A DNA stretch of 21,749 nt from an uncultured Dokdonella sp. (GCA_934526015.1 CAKSZY010000031.1:1-21749), one strand, 5' to 3'; positions 8,479 through 16,489 are shown, counted from the first letter of the stretch. Notes: generated from the letters alone by a model not told the origin. A program made the numbers and translations.

Positions 8479-8805
8479 ATGAGTGCCGACGAAAAGCGCC
8501 GCCATCCCCGCCTGCCGGTGTTCTCGGCGGCGCTGGTCACCTGCAACGGCGAGGGCTGGTTGAGCGAGGTGCGCGACCTCTCCCAGGGCGGCGCCCGCCT
8601 CGCCCGTCCCGCCCGCTGGCAGGACGGACAGGTGCGCGAATGCCGCCTGTGGTTCATCTTCGACCAGGAAACCGTGATCGGCATCGACGCCCGCTGCGTG
8701 CGCGACGGCAGCGACGACCTCGGCTTCGAATTCCTCCCCGGCAGCGAGGAAACCGTGCAGACCCTGCTGTACGAATCGCGCTTCGCCAACGGCGACCAAC
8801 CCTGA
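8479..8805 (+). CDS. Single-domain PilZ protein (c-di-GMP binding)
   Basis: 108-residue protein consisting of one PilZ domain. Both c-di-GMP contact motifs are intact: RxxxR at residues 7-11 (RRHPR) and DxSxxG at 33-38 (DLSQGG). It is therefore predicted to bind the second messenger and pass the signal to a partner, as stand-alone PilZ proteins do in motility, twitching or exopolysaccharide control. It has no signal peptide or membrane segment. It starts 58 bases after ybbP and could be co-transcribed with it. The nearby minus-strand glycan operon is an attractive but unproven target. Confidence 0.88.
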   Translation: MSADEKRRHPRLPVFSAALVTCNGEGWLSEVRDLSQGGARLARPARWQDGQVRECRLWFIFDQETVIGIDARCVRDGSDDLGFEFLPGSEETVQTLLYESRFANGDQP

Positions 8806-8978
8806 CCAGGCGCATGGCCCACGGCGGGCTCGCCGGGCATCGACGATCATGGAACACTGCGCCGGCGCCGCGAACCTCCGCCCGCCTGCGCGCGCGGGGA
8901 GCCGGCGCACCCGCTGCGGCGCCGTCGGCTGCGCGGGTCCTCCCGTCCATCCACGAGCCGCGTCATGGAGAACGCAAC

Positions 8979-9320
8979 ATGTGGCCGTACCTCGCGCCGA
9001 TCGTGCTGTTGACCCTCGCCAACGTGTTCATGACCTTCGCTTGGTACGGCCATCTCAAGTATCCGCACCATCCGCTGTGGCTGGTCGTCATCGTCAGCTG
9101 GGGCATCGCCTTCTTCGAGTACTGCCTGCAGGTGCCGGCGAACCGCATCGGCTACACCGTCTACAACGCCGCCCAGCTGAAGACGATGCAGGAGATCATC
9201 ACCCTCGTCGTGTTCGTCGCCTTCTCGGTGCTGTGGCTCGGCGCCGGCTTCCGCTGGAATCACTTGGTCGGCTTCGCCCTGATGGTCGCCGCCGCCTTCT
9301 TCATCTTCATGGACGGCTGA
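8979..9320 (+). CDS. DUF486 (DMT-type) small four-helix membrane protein
   Basis: 113-residue protein made almost entirely of four hydrophobic helices (about residues 4-25, 32-50, 72-90 and 94-112). The motifs FMTFAWYGHLK, FEYCLQVPANRIG and QLKTMQEIITL are typical of the DUF486 family, which is related to small DMT (EmrE-like) transporters. Its transport role is unknown. The ATG at 8979 is preceded by GGAG nine bases upstream. It converges on the glycosyltransferase gene with only 13 bases between the two stops and no visible terminator. The 173 bases upstream hold no gene I can support, only a weak GGCG/CGCC palindrome near 8822-8840. Confidence 0.9.
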   Translation: MWPYLAPIVLLTLANVFMTFAWYGHLKYPHHPLWLVVIVSWGIAFFEYCLQVPANRIGYTVYNAAQLKTMQEIITLVVFVAFSVLWLGAGFRWNHLVGFALMVAAAFFIFMDG

Positions 9321-9333
9321 ACGCGCGCTGCGC

Positions 9334-10236
9334 TCAGCTCCCGCGCCGACGGCGCCAGGCCCGGCGCGGCATGCCGGCGAGATGGTGCAGGACGAGGCCG
9401 ATGCAGACGCAGGCGCGCAGCAACGGATTGCGTGCGGCCGGGTCATGGCGGGTGAAATAGCGCCACAGGCTGCGTTGCTTGTGGCGGGCGACGAAGCCCG
9501 CACGGTGACGGCTCGAGCTTCCCTGTTCATGGCGCACGCGGATGCCGCCGGCCAGCAACACCTTCCAGCCGGCATCGCGCAGACGCCGGCAAAGATCGAG
9601 ATCCTCGGCGTGCAGGAAATAGCCTTCGTCGAAACCGCCGACCGCATCGAACGCGGCGCGCGGCAGGAACATGCAGGCACCGGATACCGCCTCGACCCCG
9701 ATCTCGCCAGGGTCGTCCGTCCCTGCCGGCACGGCGACGCCGGCCAGCGCCGGGAAGCGCCGCTCGAAGCGGGCCAGGCCGCTCAGGGTCATCAGCGAAC
9801 GCCGCAGGGTCGGCTCACGCCGGTGCACCGCGCGCTCGGGCCGACCGTTGCCGTCCTCGACGCAGACGCCGACGAGGCCGGCATCCGCATGCCGCGCGAG
9901 CACGCCACGCAGGCGCTCGATGGTATCGGCTTCGAGCAGGCAGTCTGGGTTGAGGAACAGCAGCGCATCGCCGCGGGCGAGCGCGGCGCCGCGGTTGCAG
10001 GCGGTGCCGAAGCCGAGGTTGCGCGCGTTGTGCAGCATGCGCAGGCGCGCATCGCCGGCGTGGCCGGCCAGCACCGTTTCCGGTTCGCCGTCGGTCGAGG
10101 CGTTGTCGACCAGCACGAGTTCGACCGCGGCGCTCGAAGCCAGCACGCGCTGGACGCATTCGCGCACGATCGCACCGCTGTCGGCGGTGACGACGACGAC
10201 GCTGGTGAGGCCGCGCGCGGACGCTGCCGCCGGCAT
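9334..10236 (-). CDS. Family 2 glycosyltransferase (rhamnosyltransferase-like)
   Basis: 300-residue GT2 enzyme, last gene of the minus-strand glycan operon. The GT-A fold starts with LTSVVVVTADSG and LVLVDNASTDG (nucleotide-sugar binding). NLGFGTACNRG follows, then the metal-binding NPD at 96-98 in LFLNPDC, and the acceptor-side acidic pair Glu211-Asp212 in GYFLHAEDLDLCRRL. This pattern is seen in WbbL-type rhamnosyltransferases, but the sugar cannot be deduced. A basic, hydrophobic C-terminus (about 270-300, ending RRAWRRRRGS) suggests membrane association. The start lies 14 bases after the preceding gene, so the genes are almost certainly co-transcribed. Confidence 0.9.
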   Translation of the reverse strand: MPAAASARGLTSVVVVTADSGAIVRECVQRVLASSAAVELVLVDNASTDGEPETVLAGHAGDARLRMLHNARNLGFGTACNRGAALARGDALLFLNPDCLLEADTIERLRGVLARHADAGLVGVCVEDGNGRPERAVHRREPTLRRSLMTLSGLARFERRFPALAGVAVPAGTDDPGEIGVEAVSGACMFLPRAAFDAVGGFDEGYFLHAEDLDLCRRLRDAGWKVLLAGGIRVRHEQGSSSRHRAGFVARHKQRSLWRYFTRHDPAARNPLLRACVCIGLVLHHLAGMPRRAWRRRRGS

Positions 10237-10250
10237 GCGTGCCGGTCGGC

Positions 10251-12113
10251 TCAGAGGCCGCTGAGCAGGCGCTCGCCCTGCTCGCGTGCCGCCGTCCACA
10301 GGCGCGGCCAGTCGCGCCAGGCCTGGGCGATGTCGAGCAGTTCGGCCCGCGCGAGTTCGCCGCAGGTCGCCGCGTCGGTGTCGGCCGGCCAGTCGCCGAG
10401 GCGCGGCGGCGAACGCTTCAGCAGCGCATTGCCGTTGTTCTGCACGATCGTGCGCACGTCGGCATGCCAGTAGACCGGCGCATCGGCGTTCAGCTCGAAC
10501 TGGTTCTGCAGGCGTTCGACGACATCGGCACGCACGAAGCTGAGGTACTCGTCGAGAGTCGCCTCGAGCGTGCGCGCATCGGCGGCGGCGAGGTCGGCGA
10601 TGATCTCGCCGAGCAGCACGAGGCGGCGGCCGGGATCGTTCGACTTGAAGCCGCCGGTCTGGTTGCCGATGTAGTCGCGCAGGAAATGGTTGAAGCGCGG
10701 CGTGTGCGCGGCCATGGTGACATCGGAACGCTTGCGCGCGCTCTCCTGCACGTGGCCGATCACGGTCGCCAGATGCATGGCCAGCGACCCCGGATGGATG
10801 AACTGGGTCGCCGCGCTGGCCAGGCTGTCCTCGCCGCGGCCGTCCGGGTTGGTGCACGGCAACAGCTCGCGGTTGTCGAACACGAACGGGGTGAAGTAGG
10901 CCTGCGCCGCCGGCTTGGCACGCAGCCACCCGTACCAGACGCAGCGTGCCTCGATGTTGCGCACGTAGCTGTCGCGATCGCTCCAGAAATCCTTGCGGCT
11001 GTCGGCATCGAGCTGGTAGAGCCACAACGCGCTTTCCGCACCGGACGCACCGGTCGTGCCGTTCAGCGAATACAGCACGCGCGCATCCCCGCGCAGGTGT
11101 TCAAGGCGTCCGAGATTGATCCCGCGCAGGCTTTCGCGGTCGAGGCGATAGCCCGGCTGGGCGAGGATCGCGCCGAGGCGCTCGCCGGATACGGCAAGAT
11201 GCTCCTCGAACGGATCGCCGCCCTCTTCCTCGCCGGCGGCCAGCGCATCCTCGATGCGCCGGTAGAAGCGCGCCGAGGCCGCCTGTGCCGGATTCGGATC
11301 GATGCCCGGCAGCGCCTCGGCATGGCGGCGCAGCGGCAGGCGGAAATCCTCGTCGAGCATGGCGAACTGGCGGCCGGCCGAAAGCAGCAGGGCCAGGTTC
11401 CAGGAACGGCCGCCGCCGCCGCGACGCGTGCGCGGCCCGCGATCGAGCAGCCATTCGATGCTCGCACGCGCTTCCGGCACCAGCTTGAGCAGGCGCTCGC
11501 GCAGGCGCGTGCGCTCGGCCGCACCGATGTAGCTGACCGGGTTGCCGACCGCGCGGGCGAATTCACGCAGGAGGTCGCGGTTGCGATCGCGGTTGCCCGC
11601 CTCGACCGAATCGTCGAGCAGGACCACGTGGCGCGCCGCGCGGAAGCGCCGCTCGTATTCGGCCAGCGAGGCCAGCAGGGCCTGCAGCTGATCCGGGCGG
11701 TCGCAGGCACGCACGTAGACCGCGTGCAGCGAACGCGCCTCGTCGGCCGGAGGCCGCGCCAGTCCGGCGATGAAGTCCTCGTCGGAAACCAGCAGGCCGC
11801 TGCGCGCGAGCCCTTCGAGCCCCTTGTGGATGCGCTCCGGCTGGTTCAGGCCCGGCACCACCGAGACGACGCGGGCGACATGCTCGTCGAGCGTGCGGAA
11901 TTCGCGGCACTGGTCCAGCGTCTGCAGCACGTGATGGCTGAGCACGTGGCGATCACCGCCTTCCTTGGTGATGAAGGCGAACTCTTCGCCGGAAAGCGGC
12001 GCGACCAGCGCATCGACGGCCGCGAAACGCGGTGCGTCGGGGGTTTGCCGCGACATGGCCGGCACCACGTTCATGCTGCCGTAGTTGATCTGGAAATCGG
12101 CTGTGCTGTTCAT
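10251..12113 (-). CDS. Glycosyltransferase-like protein with N-terminal PqqD/RRE-like domain
   Basis: 620-residue protein I do not recognise as a named gene. Residues about 35-120 look like a small winged-helix PqqD-type fold: a short beta part (EEFAFITKEG), helices VLSHHVLQTLDQCREFRTLD, and a last helix ending in LEGLARSGLLVSDED. Residues about 128-300 look like a divergent GT-A domain: HAVYVRACDRPDQLQALLASL, VVLLDDSVEAGNRDRN, then GRSWNLALLLSAG and the DxD-like LDEDF (254-256). GRGEDS (425-430) resembles the acceptor-side ED motif of GT2 enzymes. The rest is helical and unassigned. There is no signal peptide. It sits between the methyltransferase (19 bases) and the GT2 gene (14 bases), which supports a glycan role. 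The domain reading is inference from motifs. Confidence 0.72.
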   Translation of the reverse strand: MNSTADFQINYGSMNVVPAMSRQTPDAPRFAAVDALVAPLSGEEFAFITKEGGDRHVLSHHVLQTLDQCREFRTLDEHVARVVSVVPGLNQPERIHKGLEGLARSGLLVSDEDFIAGLARPPADEARSLHAVYVRACDRPDQLQALLASLAEYERRFRAARHVVLLDDSVEAGNRDRNRDLLREFARAVGNPVSYIGAAERTRLRERLLKLVPEARASIEWLLDRGPRTRRGGGGRSWNLALLLSAGRQFAMLDEDFRLPLRRHAEALPGIDPNPAQAASARFYRRIEDALAAGEEEGGDPFEEHLAVSGERLGAILAQPGYRLDRESLRGINLGRLEHLRGDARVLYSLNGTTGASGAESALWLYQLDADSRKDFWSDRDSYVRNIEARCVWYGWLRAKPAAQAYFTPFVFDNRELLPCTNPDGRGEDSLASAATQFIHPGSLAMHLATVIGHVQESARKRSDVTMAAHTPRFNHFLRDYIGNQTGGFKSNDPGRRLVLLGEIIADLAAADARTLEATLDEYLSFVRADVVERLQNQFELNADAPVYWHADVRTIVQNNGNALLKRSPPRLGDWPADTDAATCGELARAELLDIAQAWRDWPRLWTAAREQGERLLSGL

Positions 12114-12132
12114 CGGGATTCTTCGTGGGCCA

Positions 12133-13020
12133 TCAACGGCCGAGCCAGCGGCGCCACCATGGCGCAGGCGGCGGAGCCGATCGGCGGCGGGCGTCGGCAA
12201 GCTCGGCCTCGAGCTCGGCAATGCGCGCACCGGCGGTCATGTTCTTGCGGATTTCGCCATTGTAATGGGCATAGACGGATTCTTCGCGGTCGCCGAACAG
12301 GGCCAGGCCCGGCAGCTCGTCCGGCAACGGCCTGCGCGAACAGGCGGCGACATAGTAGAGCGGCGGGTAATCGAGGGAGGCCGCAAGCCGGTCACCGGAG
12401 GCCGCGGCGGTCGCCACCGCCACCGGCCCGGCCACGCCGTCCAGCCGCCACAGCACCGACTGGAACAACAGCTTCTGCGCATACAGGCGGACATGGGGGA
12501 AATGCGGCGCGAGCAGTTCCAGCAGTTCCTCGCGGTACAGCTCGCGCACGTGGAACTCGTTGCGGAAACCGGCCTGTTCGCTGTAGTTGCGCTTGTCGGG
12601 CGAGGAGATCAACAGCAGTCCGTCATCGGTCAGCACGCGGGCGAAGCCGGCCACCAGCGCCTGCTGGGCTTGCAGGTGCTCGAGGGTCTCGAACGAGACG
12701 ACGACGTCAAAGCTGCGGTCGGCGAATTCGAGTGCGGCGGCGTCGACCACCTCGAAACGGAGGTTCGGCGCGCCGCCGTAGCGCGCACGCGCATGCGCGA
12801 TCGCCTCGGCCGAGATGTCGACGCCGACCACCGAGGCCGCCTGCCGGGCCAGCAGGGCCGAGCCGTACCCTTCCCCACAGGCCGCGTCGAGCACGCGCCG
12901 GCCCGCCACCAGCGGCGCGGCGAACGCATAGCGGTGCCAGTGCTCGTACCAGATCTCGCGCACGCACTCCGGGGTGAAACGTTCGCCGGTGAACGCCAGC
13001 GGCTCGTTCGGTTCGTTCAT
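12133..13020 (-). CDS. SAM-dependent methyltransferase with C-terminal coiled coil
   Basis: 295-residue class I methyltransferase. Motif I is VLDAACGEGYG (43-53), the acidic residue binding the SAM ribose is Asp68 in VVGVDIS, and FDVVVSFETLEHL (104-116) is motif II. The opening FTGERFTPE and WYEHWHRYAFA is typical of methyltransferases in O-antigen and other polysaccharide clusters. The last 45 residues contain a short heptad-like helix (RIAELEAELADARRR), a proline stretch and a basic aromatic end (PWWRRWLGR) that could bind membrane or a partner. It may methylate a sugar or cap the chain. The ATG at 13020 follows a 157-base gap after wzt; an in-frame ATG at 13107 is an alternative start. Confidence 0.88.
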   Translation of the reverse strand: MNEPNEPLAFTGERFTPECVREIWYEHWHRYAFAAPLVAGRRVLDAACGEGYGSALLARQAASVVGVDISAEAIAHARARYGGAPNLRFEVVDAAALEFADRSFDVVVSFETLEHLQAQQALVAGFARVLTDDGLLLISSPDKRNYSEQAGFRNEFHVRELYREELLELLAPHFPHVRLYAQKLLFQSVLWRLDGVAGPVAVATAAASGDRLAASLDYPPLYYVAACSRRPLPDELPGLALFGDREESVYAHYNGEIRKNMTAGARIAELEAELADARRRSAPPPAPWWRRWLGR

Positions 13021-13181
13021 GGGGACCTCGTCGGGCCGCGCATTCCGCGGCATCGGCGTCCCGCTGCAGCAAGGCAGGGCCGCTGCGGGACCGGCGCAGG
13101 CGCGGCCGGCTGACATGCTTCGACTGCCGGCAGGACGCGATCGATGCCCCCGCCGGAATCGTGCCGTGCCGTCCCGCTCAT
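13017..13181 (-). other. Candidate 54-codon ORF bridging wzt and the methyltransferase gene
   Basis: An ATG at 13181 overlaps the wzt stop (ATGA), and the TGA that ends the frame overlaps the methyltransferase ATG in the same way. The predicted product is rich in Pro, Ala, Arg and Cys and resembles no family I know. By my own count about 72% of third codon positions are G or C, which looks low beside the neighbouring genes. First and second positions are similar, so there is no clear coding signal. The perfect fit may be chance or may serve translational coupling. I list it as a candidate only. Confidence 0.2.
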
Positions 13182-14371
13182 GACGAGCGCTCCCGCACGC
13201 CACGCCAGCGATGCGACAGGCGCACGAGGCCGAACTCGCGTGACTCCCCGCGCACGACGAAGTCGCGTTCGCGGGTGTCGAACAGGCGCACCCCCTCGGG
13301 GTCGAGCACATGCACGCGCACCGAGTAACTTCCCGGCAGCAGCGGCAGCGCGTCGAAGCCGATGTCGGCATGCAGACGTCCGTCGGCGTCGGCGGCGACC
13401 TCGAGTCGATCCATTTCGGTACTGACGCCGTAGACCGGCGTGCCGTCGGCGCGCACGATGCCGACCATCAGTACCGGCAGGCGACCGTCGCGCGAGTCGA
13501 CTTCGGCGCGCACGTGCAGCGGCGAGCCGATGTCGAGCAGCGGTGCCGCTTCGCCGTCGGCGCCGTTGAGGGCCAGCGGGCCGACGCTGAACTCGAGGCC
13601 GGCGCGGGTCGCCGCCGATTCGCGCGGGGCCGAGCGCGCCTCGTGCCAGGCGAGGTAGGCCTGGGTCACCTCGAACACGTCGCCGAACGCCGCCACCGTG
13701 CCGTCGCGCAGCCACAACGCGCGGCGGCAGAGTTTCTGGATGTGGTACATGCTGTGCGAAACCAGCAGCAGCGTGCCGCCGCCCTCGAGGTAGTCCTCCA
13801 TCCAGCGCACGCACTTGCGCTGGAACGATTCGTCGCCGACCGCCAGCACCTCGTCGGTGATGAGCAGGTCCGGACGCAGCGAAGCGATCACCGCGAAGCC
13901 GAGGCGCACGACCATGCCCGAGGAGTAGTGCTTGACCGGTTCGTCGATGTAGTCGCCGATGTCGGCGAACTCGATGATCGCCGGCAGGCGCTCGGCCAGG
14001 GCCTTGCCCGAGATCCCGCGCAAGGCTGCGGCCATGGCGACGTTGTCGCGGCCGGTGTATTCCGGGTTGAAACCGGCGCCGAGCTCGAGCAGGGCACCGA
14101 TCTCGCCGCGCACCGCGACGCTGCCGGTGGTCGGGGTCAACACGCCGGTGACGAGCTTGAGCAAGGTCGACTTGCCGGCACCGTTCTCGCCGATGATGCC
14201 GACCGATTCGCCGCGGCGGACCTCCAGCGAGATGTCGTGCAGCACGCGGTGCGCATCCGCGTCCGCGCGCTTCAGCAGCAGGCGGGCGAGCGCGCGCAGG
14301 CGGTCCGAGGAACGGTGGGAACGCGGGTAGGACTTGCCGAGACCGCGCGTTTCGAGGAGGACTTCGCTCAC
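13178..14371 (-). CDS. wzt: Polysaccharide ABC transporter ATPase with Wzt C-terminal domain
   Basis: 397-residue ATPase that energises export of lipid-linked polysaccharide. Walker A is GENGAGKST (61-69), the signature is YSSGMVVRLGFAV (149-161) as in the Wzt/TagH/KpsT class, Walker B is LLITDEVLAVGD, and His206 is in LLVSHSM. After about residue 250 there is an extra beta-rich domain (for example LPVLMVGIVRADGTPVYGVS) corresponding to Wzt_C. In E. coli O8/O9a-type systems that domain recognises the modified chain end. The GTG start at 14371 overlaps the wzm stop by four bases. A cognate glycan-modifying enzyme is expected, and the methyltransferase downstream fits that role. Confidence 0.93.
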   Translation of the reverse strand: MSEVLLETRGLGKSYPRSHRSSDRLRALARLLLKRADADAHRVLHDISLEVRRGESVGIIGENGAGKSTLLKLVTGVLTPTTGSVAVRGEIGALLELGAGFNPEYTGRDNVAMAAALRGISGKALAERLPAIIEFADIGDYIDEPVKHYSSGMVVRLGFAVIASLRPDLLITDEVLAVGDESFQRKCVRWMEDYLEGGGTLLLVSHSMYHIQKLCRRALWLRDGTVAAFGDVFEVTQAYLAWHEARSAPRESAATRAGLEFSVGPLALNGADGEAAPLLDIGSPLHVRAEVDSRDGRLPVLMVGIVRADGTPVYGVSTEMDRLEVAADADGRLHADIGFDALPLLPGSYSVRVHVLDPEGVRLFDTRERDFVVRGESREFGLVRLSHRWRGVRERSS

Positions 14372-15138
14372 AGGAAGTCCTCGAAATGCGGGTCGAGTCG
14401 ACGGAACAATGCGCGCCCGGCGAAAAAGGCGAGGACCGCGACCAGGCAGGCGATCGCCAGCGCGTGCAGGCCGATATCGCCGTATCCGAGCAGCAGCGCA
14501 CGGAACGCTTCGGCGTAGAAGGTGAACGGATTGGCGTCGAGCCAGCCCTGCCAGCGTTCGGGAAGGTTCTCGCGCGCGTAGAACACCGGCGCGGCGAACA
14601 TGAACAGCATCAGCAGCTGGCCGAGGATCTGCACGAGATCGCGCACGAACACCTGCAGCGCGGCGAGTCCGAGCGCGAGTCCGAAGGCGAGCACGAACAG
14701 CGGCAGGTAGAGCAGCAGGGCCAGCGGCAGGTGCAGCAGGTGGATCGGCGTGCCGGCCACGGCGAGCACGAGCACGATGGCGACGAAGCCGCCGATGTGC
14801 AGGATGAAGCTCGCCGCGCACGGTGCCAGCACCAGCAACTCGCGCGGCAGGGCGACCTTGCCGATCAGCGGTGCGTTGTCCTGGATGGCCAGCGTCGCGC
14901 GCACCAGGGCGTCGGAGAACGCGACCCATGGCCACATGGCAACGACGAGGAACGGCACGTAACCGGGCGCATCCGCTCCCGGCACGCGCGCCTTGAACAC
15001 GTGCACGAAGACGAAGGCGTAGATCGCCAGCTGCAGCAGCGGCTGCAGCAGCGCCCAGCCGAAGCCGGTGAAGCTGCCGCGATAACGTTCGCGCAGCTCG
15101 CGGGCGATGAAGTGCTGGGCGAGTCGCGCGAGATTCAT
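14368..15138 (-). CDS. wzm: Polysaccharide ABC transporter permease (ABC-2 type)
   Basis: 256-residue membrane protein of the ABC-2 family, forming the export channel with Wzt. The N-terminal amphipathic stretch LARELRERYRGS is not seen; the sequence here is FIARELRERYRGSFTGFGWA, the usual cytoplasmic lead into the first helix. Six membrane segments follow. PWVAFSDALVRA and the C-terminal FAAPVFYARENLPERWQGW, NPFTFYAEAFR are typical of Wzm/KpsM/TagG permeases. It is the first gene of the operon that runs down to 9334. The start at 15138 lies 27 bases after a TACAAT box. Confidence 0.93.
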   Translation of the reverse strand: MNLARLAQHFIARELRERYRGSFTGFGWALLQPLLQLAIYAFVFVHVFKARVPGADAPGYVPFLVVAMWPWVAFSDALVRATLAIQDNAPLIGKVALPRELLVLAPCAASFILHIGGFVAIVLVLAVAGTPIHLLHLPLALLLYLPLFVLAFGLALGLAALQVFVRDLVQILGQLLMLFMFAAPVFYARENLPERWQGWLDANPFTFYAEAFRALLLGYGDIGLHALAIACLVAVLAFFAGRALFRRLDPHFEDFL

Positions 15139-15165
15139 TCGCCGGACCGGACAAGGGAACCGGTG

Positions 15166-15194
15166 ATTGTACCGGCTGGGCTGCCGCGTCACAG
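15166..15194 (-). promoter_or_regulatory. Putative promoter of the wzm-wzt glycan operon
   Basis: On the minus strand TACAAT (15166-15171) matches the -10 consensus at five of six positions. CTGTGA (15189-15194) lies 17 bases upstream and matches TTGACA at only three positions. Transcription would begin about 20 bases before the wzm ATG. The rest of the gap up to 15462 (about 270 bases) shows no gene or strong structure I can support, only a small CGGGC-GCAC-GCCCG hairpin just past the end of the isomerase gene. Confidence 0.45.
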
Positions 15195-15462
15195 GGCGGT
15201 GCCGCGGGCGAGTCGACGCGGCGGCTCGCCGATGGAGGTCACCGCCCTGGCCTCGTGCCTGCCGACCTGGTGGATGAGGCGGCCAGGTGCGTGGACAACG
15301 AGGTGGATCGGCGGGACGGCGCGCGCGGGCGCAGGGTCACGGGGGACCCGGTGCGGTGCTGCCGGCCGATCGCTACGCGACGGGAACGCCGGACAATCCG
15401 GGCGCAGCCCGTTCCGCGTCCGCCCGCCGGGAAAGCCGGCCGGGCGCACGCCCGATCGATGC

Positions 15463-16404
15463 TCAGTCGCCCTGCGAGGTGGATTCCGCAGCCGCCGCCG
15501 GCAGGTAGCGCGTGCGCAGCGAGGCGACCACGTCGGGATTCGCGTCGAGTTCCATGCCGCGCAACTGGTCGACATGGTCCTTGACGCGCGCTTCGGTCAT
15601 GCGCGTGCGCAGATCATCGATCACGCCCGCGCTGACTTCGTCCCAGCTGCGCGGCTTCGCTTCCTGGCGCTCGACCAGCTTGATCACGTGGTAACCGAAA
15701 CCCGAGCGGGTGATCGGCGCGAACTCGCCGACCGTGCGCAGCTTGCCGCTGGCCTCGGCAAAGCGCGGGTCCATCTTGGCGGAGCTCGCCTCGCGGATCA
15801 CGCCCTTGTTGGTTGCCTTGGACGGATCCTCGGAGTACTCGAGCACCAGCGCGTCGTAGTCCTCGCCGTTCCGTGCGCGCTCGAGCAGGCTCGTGGCGAG
15901 GGTCAGGGCCTCGTTGTCGGCGCGCTGCTGCACGTCGACGAGGAGGTGCTGGACGACGACGCTTTCCGGGATCTCATAGGCCTTCGGATTCGCGTCGTAG
16001 CGCTCCTTGGCGAGCAGCGCGACGTTCCCGAGGTCGAGGTTCGAGCGGTAATGCAGCATGGCCTGTGCGCCGAGCACGTTTTCCTTGCCGAGCTCCATGG
16101 CGTGCTTCACGAGCGGATCCTTGTCGAGTCCGGCCTGTTTCGCTTCGGCGGCAAGCTGGCGCGTCAGCAGCAACTGGTTGATCGACTCCTCGATGCGCTT
16201 CGGACTGTTCATCATGTCGGCGCGCTGGTTCGGCGGGATGCGCGACAACGAGGCATCGACGTCCGCAAGGGTCACCGACACGCCGCCGCGAGATGCCACG
16301 ACCTGATCGGCGGGAAACGGCTCCGCCGAGGCGGTCAGCGAAAGCGTGCCGAGGGACAGGGCGAGCAACATTCCCCTGCTCGCAGGAACCGACATCGAAC
16401 TCAT
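15463..16404 (-). CDS. Secreted parvulin-type peptidyl-prolyl cis-trans isomerase
   Basis: 313-residue periplasmic isomerase of the PpiC/SurA/EpsD group. A signal peptide ends near SLTASA-EP (residue 27). A helical chaperone-like region (about 60-140, including RIEESINQLLLTRQLAAEA) is followed by one parvulin domain at about 145-247. Its conserved elements are QHLLVD, DYDALVLEYSEDPS and GFGYHVIKLVE, the last being the usual C-terminal strand motif. It would catalyse proline isomerisation and assist folding of secreted or outer-membrane proteins. Having one parvulin domain rather than two sets it apart from SurA. The start at 16404 has GGAG eight bases upstream; an internal ATG at 16395 is possible. 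A terminator separates it from the gene upstream. Confidence 0.88.
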   Translation of the reverse strand: MSSMSVPASRGMLLALSLGTLSLTASAEPFPADQVVASRGGVSVTLADVDASLSRIPPNQRADMMNSPKRIEESINQLLLTRQLAAEAKQAGLDKDPLVKHAMELGKENVLGAQAMLHYRSNLDLGNVALLAKERYDANPKAYEIPESVVVQHLLVDVQQRADNEALTLATSLLERARNGEDYDALVLEYSEDPSKATNKGVIREASSAKMDPRFAEASGKLRTVGEFAPITRSGFGYHVIKLVERQEAKPRSWDEVSAGVIDDLRTRMTEARVKDHVDQLRGMELDANPDVVASLRTRYLPAAAAESTSQGD

Positions 16405-16489
16405 GTGTGAAACTCCGGAAGGTGGGCAATACGAGAGGACGCGCGTATGGAGTTTCTCCCGCGCAGGAAAGTTCCGGCCCCCATGACGG

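Noticed and set aside
10239..12977. Long plus-strand open frame across the glycosyltransferase and methyltransferase genes
   Set aside because: It spans three unrelated minus-strand genes with recognisable motifs, and its own translation shows no family features.
15189..15575. Minus-strand frame in the gap upstream of wzm
   Set aside because: It overlaps the end of the isomerase gene in another frame and its product is low-complexity; the gap looks non-coding.
14386..16410. Long plus-strand open frame opposite wzm and the isomerase
   Set aside because: It is a shadow of two minus-strand genes and crosses their intergenic region; no motif is visible.
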